Shown here: positions 57,282-64,000 of the stretch, in pieces
How the letters are laid out: the number at the start of each line of letters is the position of its first letter
Numbering within the stretch: position 1 is the stretch's first letter
NCBI RefSeq assembly: GCF_021729035.1
Contig: NZ_JAJSAP010000001.1
Coordinates: 186,001-250,000 of the forward strand
DNA: 64,000 nucleotides
Source of the DNA: Microbulbifer sediminum
GTDB taxonomy: Bacteria > Pseudomonadota > Gammaproteobacteria > Pseudomonadales > Cellvibrionaceae
Direction of reading: 5' to 3'
Translations under genes and position numbers: made by a program
The notes under the pieces: model-generated
Database searches by the model: none
What the model was told of the DNA's origin: nothing
What the model saw: only the letters and a program-made list of their open reading frames with translations

Positions 57282-58055
57282 ATGCAGACACCCGGCACCC
57301 TCTTCTGCTTCGCCCACCGGGGCTACCGGCAGAAAGCCACCGAGAACACCCTGCAGGCGATCGAGCATGCACTGGAATTCGACGTGGACGGTATCGAGAT
57401 CGATATCTGGAATATTGGCGGCCAGTTGCTCGTCAAGCACGACCGGCGCCTGGGCCGCCTGATCGCCGGCAGTGAGTTGCTTACCGACCTGTGCCCCGAC
57501 GCCCTGCGCGAGAAACTGCTGCCCTGCGGCGGGCGCGTTCCCACCCTGCGTGAGGTGCTGGAAACAGTGGGCAACCACTGCCAGCTCAATATTGAAATCA
57601 AGGGGCCCAATTGCGCCGCGCTGGTGGCCGAGGAGCTGGAAGCCTACGTGCGCGATACCGGCGCCAGCTTTGAGCAATACCTGGTGTCTTCCTTCGATCA
57701 CCGGCAACTTTACGAGAGCCTGCAGCTGCTCCCGGATGTGCGCCGCGGCGTGTTGCTGGGCAGCATTCCCCTGGACCTGGCAGCCTGTGCCGAGCCATTA
57801 CAGGCCTACTCCATGCACCTGAGCCTGGACTTTGTGGATGCTAAGCTGATTGCCGACGCCAGGCGTCGTGGCCTGCGAAATTACGTCTTCACCGTCAACA
57901 ATCTTGACGACCTGCACCTGGTCGCCGCCATGGGCGCCGATGGCGTCTTCACCGACGAACCGCAACTGATGATGAACTACAACGCCGCCCGCACCGCCGA
58001 GGTGCTGTTCCTCAATGATGAGGAGCAGGACCCACGGCCCGCGGGCCCAGTCTGA
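57282..58055 (+). CDS. Glycerophosphodiester phosphodiesterase
   Basis: A 257-residue cytoplasmic enzyme that hydrolyses glycerophosphodiesters to glycerol-3-phosphate and alcohols. The GDPD catalytic residues are visible: His12 and Arg13 (AHRGY), Glu22-Asn23-Thr24, Glu39 and Asp41 (IEIDIW), and His53 (VKHDRRL). The C-terminal VFTVNNLDDLHLVAAMGADGVFTDEP is the family ending. There is no signal peptide. It is followed by a bidirectional terminator shared with the TonB receptor gene. Confidence 0.92.
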   Translation: MQTPGTLFCFAHRGYRQKATENTLQAIEHALEFDVDGIEIDIWNIGGQLLVKHDRRLGRLIAGSELLTDLCPDALREKLLPCGGRVPTLREVLETVGNHCQLNIEIKGPNCAALVAEELEAYVRDTGASFEQYLVSSFDHRQLYESLQLLPDVRRGVLLGSIPLDLAACAEPLQAYSMHLSLDFVDAKLIADARRRGLRNYVFTVNNLDDLHLVAAMGADGVFTDEPQLMMNYNAARTAEVLFLNDEEQDPRPAGPV

Positions 58056-58091
58056 GCCTTTTTTGGCATCACTTCTCCAAAACAAGGACGC

Positions 58092-58123
58092 ACAAAAAAG
58101 CCGGCGCAAGCGCCGGCTTTTTT
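58092..58123. terminator. Bidirectional rho-independent terminator
   Basis: GCCGGCGC (58100-58107) and GCGCCGGC (58110-58117) form a perfect stem with an AA loop, flanked by A6 on the left and T6 on the right. It ends both the phosphodiesterase gene and the convergent TonB receptor gene. Confidence 0.93.
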
Positions 58124-58143
58124 GTTACTTACAACTGGGCGGA

Positions 58144-60735
58144 TCAGAACTGTGCGCTCGCGCGCAGGTACCAGAAGCCGCCATTAAAGCCAAAGGGTGA
58201 GGTGAGAGACTGGCGTACACCAAGGAACTGCAGGGTCGGGTCCGCCTCCTCATCCGCCTCGACGTCGAAAATATTCTCCCCACCGACTGCTACTTTGTAG
58301 CTCTCGGCCAGGTTGAAGGTCACCTCCAGGTCTGTCAGTACCTCACTGCTGTAGGTCGCCGGTGCGGAACCAAACAACCCGCCTGTAGACTCCCAGTCAC
58401 TGAAGCGATTGAAACGCAGGTAACCGTTCACCAGGCCGCCAGTGTCGTAATCGAACGTCAGCGTAGTGCGATCGCTCGGCACCTGGTTCTCCAGGTCGTA
58501 CACGCGCAAATCGTTGATCGTGTTCGGGGCAACGTCCGTGACCTCCTGCTGGTTGTGGTTATGACGCAGGTCCACTACAAGCAGGTTGCCCGCCACCTCA
58601 AAGTCACTGGTGATCGCCAGGTCGATACCGCTGACCTCGGAATCATAGGCGTTGACGAAGAAGTTGGCGTTGCTGCCTTCCAGCAAGGCCGCATTCTCAA
58701 TTCCGACTGCACTGAGCTGAGCAACCTGCTCCGCACCGATGGTGTTGTTACGCAGGGCCAGGCGGTCCTCGATATCGATGCTGTAGTAGTCAATAGTGAC
58801 ACTGGTGTTATCGAACGGATTGATGACCGCACCGAGGGTAAAGCTGAAGGATTCCTCCGGGGCCAGAGGCACCGCACCCAGGGCTTCGGCTACAGGGTGA
58901 TCGACCGGGTAGGTGCCGTTGGGAATCAGGTTCCCGCTGGCATCCGCGGTGGTGGTCACGTTCAGGGTATTGACCTGGCCCGGGGTCGGCGCGCGGAAAC
59001 CGGTGTTCATGGTCGCACGCAGGGCAAAGGCCTCGGAGAAATCATATCGGCCAGATACTTTCCAGTCTGAAGTGGAACCGAACTGGTCGAAGTCCTCGTA
59101 GCGCAGCGCGGCACCCGCAGTCAGGCGATCGGTGATGTCCGCCTCAAGGTCCACATAAGTCGCCACACTGTCACTGTCGTAGCTACCGGCAGCTTCCACC
59201 GGGAAGCCCTGGAAACCGTCCGACCCGACCCCGAACTGGGCAGCTGTAGGACCGGAGACAATCGAAGCCTCATCGCCCGCGCCAATCTTGTAGGTCTCCC
59301 GGCGCCACTCCATGCCGAAGGCCACGTTCAGCGGCGAGGCAAATACGCCCAGCTCGACAGGCTTCACAAAATCAGCATTAAGGCTGGTCTCTTCCTGCGT
59401 CAGCGTCCCCGGATTGAAAGTCGTGGGCGAGAGCGCACCCAGGCTCGGGTTGATGGAGTCTTTCAGCACGTAGGCGACTTCGTTTTCCGCAGTGCGCGCA
59501 CGCACGTCCCAGGTCATGCCTCCCGCAAGCTCTCCGCGTGCCCCGAATACAGCGGACATATCGGTGATATCGGCCCCGAATTGCGGGTTATAGCCGCCAG
59601 GGAACATGGTATAGATCGGGTTCCGCAGTACATAGCCACTGGGGCTGGACGCATCGGATACCAGGTAGTCGGACGGACTCAGGCCCTGACCGAGGATATC
59701 GTCGACCAGAGACTGGGGCGCGGCATCCGGCATGAAGTCGCCATCGCTATCCACCTGCAGTGTACCGCGGGCGGTGAATTCATACTGCGGATCCAGAACC
59801 GGACCGCGGTAGAAGAAATCCGAAATAGTTTGGTTATCGGAATAACCAAAGTTACCGTACAGCTCGACGCTGTCGTTGATGTCATAGCCGGTGTTCACGA
59901 ACAGTTTGGTGGTCTCCACCTCCGGGTCACCCCAGCGCTGGCCGAGCCCCTCCAGCGGCACCAGCTCTTCACCGACAATACTGCCCACGTACTCGGCGTC
60001 CGGGCGGGCCGCGCCGCGCCAGGTCTTGTCTGCAGTCGAGTGCTCGACGGTGGCATTCACGAAACCGCGATCGCCCAGCGCGAAGCCGGCATTGGCGGAG
60101 ACGCTGTTGCGCATACCGTCGCCGGCGAAGTACTCGCCGGTCTGGGCGGATACGTTAATGCCTTCGGCATCGTCCTTCAGGATGACGTTCACCACCCCGG
60201 CAATGGCGTCAGAGCCGTACTGGGCCGAGGCGCCGTCACGCAGCACCTCCACCCGCTCGATCGCCGCGGACGGCAGGGCCGAGAAGTCCACCGCCTGGGC
60301 ACCCTGGTTTACCGTTCCCAGTGGCGCCACCTGCAGGTTCACCAGCGCCGAGCGATGGCGGCGGGTGCCGTTCACCAGCACCAGGGTCTGGTCCGGCGAC
60401 AGGTTGCGCAGTGTCACCGGGCGGATAAACGCGGTACCGTCAGCAATGGGGAAGCGCTGGGTATTGAACGAAGGTGCAATCTTGGTGAGTGACTCGGTCA
60501 GGTCAAAGCTCGCCTGGTCTGCCAGGTCCGCTCCACCGACCACATCCACAGGGGACAGGGTCTCGGTGGGTAATGTGCCCTCCCGACGGGTACCGGTGGC
60601 AATCACTTCTTCCAGTACACGGTTGTCTGCACTGGGCGTGGTGTCTTCCTGCTCCTGGGCAAAAGCCCCGGAGGCCGGCACGGCCAGGGCGGCGGCAATC
60701 GCCAGTGACAACGGCTTGAATGAATATCTACGCAT
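58144..60735 (-). CDS. TonB-dependent outer-membrane receptor
   Basis: An 863-residue receptor. The signal peptide ends near GAFA (26). The plug domain (about 45-190) has EEVIATGTRREG, RPVTLRNLSPDQTLVLVNGTRRHRS, and AIERVEVLRDGASAQYGSDAIAGVVNVIL. The C-terminal barrel of about 650 residues ends in WYLRASAQF. The substrate is not visible; the plug motif (NGTRRHRS) is common in receptors of sugar- and polymer-degrading bacteria. It lies about 6.5 kb from the iuc genes and on its own, so a role as aerobactin receptor is not supported. Confidence 0.93.
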   Translation of the reverse strand: MRRYSFKPLSLAIAAALAVPASGAFAQEQEDTTPSADNRVLEEVIATGTRREGTLPTETLSPVDVVGGADLADQASFDLTESLTKIAPSFNTQRFPIADGTAFIRPVTLRNLSPDQTLVLVNGTRRHRSALVNLQVAPLGTVNQGAQAVDFSALPSAAIERVEVLRDGASAQYGSDAIAGVVNVILKDDAEGINVSAQTGEYFAGDGMRNSVSANAGFALGDRGFVNATVEHSTADKTWRGAARPDAEYVGSIVGEELVPLEGLGQRWGDPEVETTKLFVNTGYDINDSVELYGNFGYSDNQTISDFFYRGPVLDPQYEFTARGTLQVDSDGDFMPDAAPQSLVDDILGQGLSPSDYLVSDASSPSGYVLRNPIYTMFPGGYNPQFGADITDMSAVFGARGELAGGMTWDVRARTAENEVAYVLKDSINPSLGALSPTTFNPGTLTQEETSLNADFVKPVELGVFASPLNVAFGMEWRRETYKIGAGDEASIVSGPTAAQFGVGSDGFQGFPVEAAGSYDSDSVATYVDLEADITDRLTAGAALRYEDFDQFGSTSDWKVSGRYDFSEAFALRATMNTGFRAPTPGQVNTLNVTTTADASGNLIPNGTYPVDHPVAEALGAVPLAPEESFSFTLGAVINPFDNTSVTIDYYSIDIEDRLALRNNTIGAEQVAQLSAVGIENAALLEGSNANFFVNAYDSEVSGIDLAITSDFEVAGNLLVVDLRHNHNQQEVTDVAPNTINDLRVYDLENQVPSDRTTLTFDYDTGGLVNGYLRFNRFSDWESTGGLFGSAPATYSSEVLTDLEVTFNLAESYKVAVGGENIFDVEADEEADPTLQFLGVRQSLTSPFGFNGGFWYLRASAQF

Positions 60736-60820
60736 GATGGGACCGTCCTCTCTCGTTTATCGTTTTTATGGTTATGCCACCGACTCCCACGCCACCAGCT
60801 ATCCGGCAGGACGTGCGGTG

Positions 60821-60853
60821 ATTATGATTCAGGCAGTCATTTGTTGTGACTGC
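60821..60853 (-). promoter_or_regulatory. Candidate promoter -10 and operator of the TonB receptor gene
   Basis: GCAGTCA (60833-60839) and TGACTGC (60847-60853) are perfect 7-base arms around TTTGTTG. On the minus strand a CATAAT -10-like element lies at 60821-60826, so the palindrome covers the spacer/-35 region, about 100 bases before the receptor ATG. It resembles a repressor site, but no regulator gene is adjacent and it does not match the nag operator. Confidence 0.45.
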
Positions 60854-61206
60854 ACTTTTATCGGGCAATCAGGTTATGCAAACCAGGCATAGCGAGCAAT
60901 GCTTCAGGACAATTGACAAAAATCCAGTGGCTCAGGTGAAAAACTTGTTACAGGTGATACTGAATTACCCGCCAACTGAGGCCACCATTACAAATTAAAA
61001 GAAATAATGCGGAGGCTCATCTTCTGGTCGTGGCTGGTGCGGAAAACCCATCCCCGAATTGACCGAAAACCCCGCCCCCAGTCACGAGGGCACATCAGGC
61101 ATGAAAAAATTCAATGACAGCCATGACATAAAAGACAACCAAAAAAAGAGATCCCGCCGCCCGACTGCCCCGGGCCTGACATTCGGCCTCTCGGTAGAAG
61201 TAGCCT
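60854..61206. other. Intergenic region, little recognised
   Basis: A 353-base stretch between the receptor promoter region and the Lon-like gene's stop. On the minus strand a short GC hairpin near 61160-61180 with a T7 run at 61147-61141 may be a weak terminator for the Lon-like gene. A plus-strand frame of 90 codons starting at 61059 runs into the Lon-like gene and looks non-coding. Confidence 0.4.
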
Positions 61207-63657
61207 TCACGTACGCCTTGAACCACCTTTTTTGTCTGTTTTTCCTGCTTCCAGCTGTTCCAGGTCCCGCTGCAATAAGCGCAGGCGGCTGTCCTCAAGA
61301 TCACGCAGGCGCTTCTGCACCCGCCCATTGAAGGATTTCTCCGGATACATGCCCTGATCGTCGGGGCAGCCTGCCTCCAGGCCAGTGAGCAGGGCCAGCG
61401 CCTGGTCCACGTCCTGTACGGCATAGACAGAAAATTGCATCGCGCGTACCGCCTCGACCACTTCATTCTTCAGCATCAGGTGCTGCACATTGGCTGCGGG
61501 AATAATGACCGCCTGCTCGCCGCTTAACCCGCGCTCTTTGCAGACGTCAAAGAAGCCCTCAATTTTCTCGTTCACGCCGCCCACCGGTTGTACCCGGCCC
61601 AGCTGGTCGACGGACCCGGTGACCGCATAATTCTGGCGCAGGGGTACCTGAGCCACCGCGGACAGGAGCGCGCAGAGTTCGGCGAGCGAGGCGCTGTCAC
61701 CCTCGATGGGGCCATAGGACTGCTCGAACACCAGGGTGGCGACGAGCGACAAAGGCTGCGAAGGCGCGTATCGGCTGGCGAGGAAGGCGCCGAGGATCAG
61801 TACGCCCTTGGAATGCAGGGGACCACCCAGTTCTGTCTCCCGCTCTATGTCCACTACTTTGCCGCTGCCAAGGCGCGCGGTGGCAGTGATGCGTGTGGGA
61901 TGACCGAAGGCAATATCACCGAACTGAATTAAAGACAGGCCATTTATCTGTGCCTCCTGCTCCCCCGCGGTGTCAATCATCAGGATGTCACGGGCGATGG
62001 CTTCCTGCAGCCGCTCCTGCCGCTGGCGTAGTCGGTACTCGCACTGGTCTATGGCTTTCTGCACATGCGATCTCTCCACGCGCACACTGTTCTCGCGTCG
62101 GCACCAGTAGTCTGCCTCGCGCAACAGATCGGCCAGGCGTTCGCTATGCAGGGAAAGCTTTTCTGCGTCCCCGGCCAGCCGCGCCCCATGCTCCACGACC
62201 CGCGCCACTGCTTCGGCCGACAACGGCCGCAGGTTCTCCCCGATCGCCAGGGCGACCGTACGCCGAGCATAAGCTGCCACGCTTTCACGCTCACGCGCTG
62301 TGTCCTCGGAGAAGTCGGCGTACACTTTGAACAGCTGTCGGGACTCAGGATCGTAGGCCTCGAGCAGATAAAAGAGCCAACGCTCGCCGATCAGGACCAC
62401 GTTTAAACTCAGTGGAATTGGCTCCGGTTCGAGGGTAGTGGTGGACAGCAATCCCAGCTGCGTTTCCAGCGGCTCGATTTTGATCTTCCGCGAGCGCAGC
62501 GCTCGCTTCAGGGTTTCCCACACGAATGGCGTCATCAGAAGTCGGTGCGCATCCAGGATCAGGCAGCCACCATTGGCCCTGTGCAGGGCACCGCCCTTGA
62601 TCAGGTTGAAGTTGGTGGTCAGGTTACCCATCTGCGATTCGTGCTCGATACGCCCCAGCAGGTTGGTATAGGTGGGGTTGTCCTCGTAAACCACAGGCGC
62701 ACCACTGATATCACCGTTGTCCACGAGGATATTGACATGAAAACGGATAAATTCGCGCGCACGAGCCAGCTTTTGCGGGGCTAACCCCTTTTTCTGAAGC
62801 TGCTCTCCAGCGTTGCGGAAGTCATCAGCATACTCGATGACGCCCCGCTTGATGTCCTCGAGAACATTTTGCACCTGCTCCAGGCCCTGGTAGCGCTTGC
62901 GCAACCAGTCAATAGGCTCATCCAGAACCAGATGGAGGAATTCGCGGTCCAGGAGCTTTAGTTCCTTGACCAGCTTTTCGTGCCAGCGCAGGGCGCGCCC
63001 AAGGGTTTCCTTCAGGTCGGCGTTAACCTTTTCAATATTCTCCGTGAGCTGCTGTTGCTCCTCTTCAGGCAGCTCGGAAAACTCCTCAGTGGTGATAAAT
63101 TCATCGTCTTCCAGGGGGCCAATGGTGTAACCCGAGGGGGTACGCACCACCCCTATGCCAAGTGCCCTGGCCCGCTCCACCAGGTCGGTAAAGGCATGTT
63201 CCTCCCGTTCCTCCACCCGCTGCTTGAGTTCGTCGCGGCGCGTGCGATACTCGTCGCTCTTGAAAATATCGGGAATTGCGGTCAGCAGGTGCTCGATAAG
63301 ACTGTCGATATCGCGCCGCAGCCGGCGCGCGGTGCCGGCGGGCAGCACCAGGGCCCGCGGCTTGTCGTCTGCACCGAAGTTATGCACATAGCAGAGGTCG
63401 TCGGCCTGTTTCTGCTTTTGCGCCCAGTCGCCGATAAGCCTCTGCACCAGCGCATGCCTGCCGAGCCCCACGGAGCCGGCAACATAAACGTTGTAGCCTC
63501 GGCCAGACATGTCCAGGGCAAATTCCAGCGCTTCCAATGCGCGGTCCTGACCGAAGGGCCGGGTTTTGGCGATTTCGTCCGGCTCGGCTTCCAGTTGCAG
63601 CCACTCCAGCGGGCACTGCCGATAGAGTTGTTCGGGTGTGAGGGGGGGAGGAAGCAT
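61207..63657 (-). CDS. Lon-like ATP-dependent protease (YcbZ/LonC-like family)
   Basis: An 816-residue AAA+/Lon fusion without the classical Lon N-domain. An insertion with long helices (about 145-300) separates the ATPase parts. The C-terminal Lon protease domain has the Ser-Lys dyad Ser655 (EGDSAS) and Lys698 (VNEKIEG), 43 residues apart as in E. coli Lon. The P-loop region reads AGSVGLGRHAL (60-70), with Arg-His in place of the usual Lys-Thr/Ser. ATG 63657 has GAGGCG upstream. The family is common in proteobacteria; its substrates are unknown. Confidence 0.9.
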   Translation of the reverse strand: MLPPPLTPEQLYRQCPLEWLQLEAEPDEIAKTRPFGQDRALEALEFALDMSGRGYNVYVAGSVGLGRHALVQRLIGDWAQKQKQADDLCYVHNFGADDKPRALVLPAGTARRLRRDIDSLIEHLLTAIPDIFKSDEYRTRRDELKQRVEEREEHAFTDLVERARALGIGVVRTPSGYTIGPLEDDEFITTEEFSELPEEEQQQLTENIEKVNADLKETLGRALRWHEKLVKELKLLDREFLHLVLDEPIDWLRKRYQGLEQVQNVLEDIKRGVIEYADDFRNAGEQLQKKGLAPQKLARAREFIRFHVNILVDNGDISGAPVVYEDNPTYTNLLGRIEHESQMGNLTTNFNLIKGGALHRANGGCLILDAHRLLMTPFVWETLKRALRSRKIKIEPLETQLGLLSTTTLEPEPIPLSLNVVLIGERWLFYLLEAYDPESRQLFKVYADFSEDTARERESVAAYARRTVALAIGENLRPLSAEAVARVVEHGARLAGDAEKLSLHSERLADLLREADYWCRRENSVRVERSHVQKAIDQCEYRLRQRQERLQEAIARDILMIDTAGEQEAQINGLSLIQFGDIAFGHPTRITATARLGSGKVVDIERETELGGPLHSKGVLILGAFLASRYAPSQPLSLVATLVFEQSYGPIEGDSASLAELCALLSAVAQVPLRQNYAVTGSVDQLGRVQPVGGVNEKIEGFFDVCKERGLSGEQAVIIPAANVQHLMLKNEVVEAVRAMQFSVYAVQDVDQALALLTGLEAGCPDDQGMYPEKSFNGRVQKRLRDLEDSRLRLLQRDLEQLEAGKTDKKGGSRRT

Positions 63658-63701
63658 TCGCACGCCTCAATGACCATCCATTACTTCAGACAAGTATGGA
63701 T

Positions 63702-64000
63702 TCAGCCAAAATCCTGCTTCTCCATCCACGGAATAATCCGCTCGAACGCCCGCTCAATCTGGTCGATGGAAGTGGCGTAACTGATGCGCAGGGCGTTGCG
63801 GCAGGACTCGCCAAAGGTGTCCCCGGCAATGGTGCACACACCGGTCTCCCGCAGCAACCGCAGGGCCACATTGTTGCCGTTGACCCCCTCCGGCAGCGCC
63901 GGGAACAGGTAGAAGGCACCATCCGGAACGTATCCCTCCAGGAACGGGGTTTGCTCCACCAGTTGCACCAGGCGGTCCCGGCGTGCCTTGTAAGTACTGA
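63702..64000 (-). CDS. Class I/II aminotransferase, C-terminus only (cut by window edge)
   Basis: The last 98 codons of a PLP-dependent aminotransferase enter from the right edge. TYKARRDRLVQLVEQ, VPDGAFYLFPAL, AIAGD-like VCTIAGDTFGES and NALRISYATSIDQIERAFERI correspond to the C-terminal domain with the substrate-carboxylate arginine in LRISY. The N-terminus and the PLP lysine are outside the window, so substrate is unknown. It stands 44 bases upstream of the Lon-like gene on the same strand. Confidence 0.88.
   Translation of the reverse strand, partial: STYKARRDRLVQLVEQTPFLEGYVPDGAFYLFPALPEGVNGNNVALRLLRETGVCTIAGDTFGESCRNALRISYATSIDQIERAFERIIPWMEKQDFG

Noticed and set aside
58144-60735. The TonB-dependent receptor as the missing aerobactin receptor IutA
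   Set aside because: It is longer than IutA, lies 6.5 kb from iucD behind unrelated genes and its upstream repeat is not Fur-like; the assignment would be guesswork.
61059-61331. A 90-codon plus-strand frame between the TonB receptor and the Lon-like gene
   Set aside because: It overlaps the end of the Lon-like gene, has no convincing ribosome-binding site and no recognisable domain.

Overview
The window comes from the chromosome of a GC-rich Gram-negative gammaproteobacterium. The gene order miaB-phoH-ybeY-corC-lnt ... leuS-(unknown)-lptE-holA, the outer-membrane genes (lptE, two OMPLA-type phospholipases, a TonB-dependent receptor) and the NagP/NagK type of GlcNAc pathway suggest a marine or soil polysaccharide degrader, perhaps close to Cellvibrionales/Microbulbifer. 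That placement is inference from gene content, not a database result. Nothing looks like a prophage, insertion sequence, CRISPR array, rRNA or tRNA.

Left part (1-13 kb): one minus-strand operon holds a full Entner-Doudoroff route (pgi-edd-zwf-pgl-eda-gap, with gap cut by the window edge). Divergent to it is a LacI-family regulator. It is followed by a second minus-strand operon for N-acetylglucosamine use (nagK-nagB-II-nagA-nagP). Near-identical palindromes with a central CG, ATGACA-n4-TGTCAT, lie upstream of both operons. GlcNAc catabolism yields fructose-6-phosphate, which Pgi returns to glucose-6-phosphate for the ED pathway, so the two operons form one metabolic line and probably one regulon.

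Middle part (13-45 kb): a PstS/OmpA fusion, a DUF6279 lipoprotein, a type Ic aspartate aminotransferase, a probable bifunctional ornithine-lipid synthase (OlsF-like) overlapping a metallophosphoesterase, and an uncharacterised two-gene unit (four-helix membrane coiled-coil protein plus anchored vWA-like protein). Then comes the conserved tRNA modification / ribosome maturation / envelope cluster miaB to holA. It is interrupted between lnt and leuS by about 3.6 kb holding a PagL-like protein, a YfcH-type epimerase, an unknown protein, a YdcF/DUF218 protein and a YbeL zinc-ribbon protein. Next are an AidB-like acyl-CoA dehydrogenase, an SDR, a class I-fold basic amino acid decarboxylase, a NUDIX hydrolase and two tandem phospholipase A paralogues.

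Right part (45-64 kb): an aerobactin-type siderophore locus in the classical order iucA-iucB-iucC-iucD with a divergent ShiF-like exporter and a Fur-like site between them, but no adjacent iutA receptor. After it come a GNAT protein, a possible tiny Arg-rich protein, a beta-carbonic anhydrase with a TTG start, an unusual double-rubredoxin/rubredoxin-reductase fusion, a flavin reductase, a glycerophosphodiester phosphodiesterase, a TonB-dependent receptor with a candidate operator, a Lon-like protease with an altered Walker A loop, and the end of an aminotransferase gene.

A recurring feature is GC-rich, near-perfect hairpins just after stop codons that lack a U-tract (five or six cases), next to three conventional terminators.
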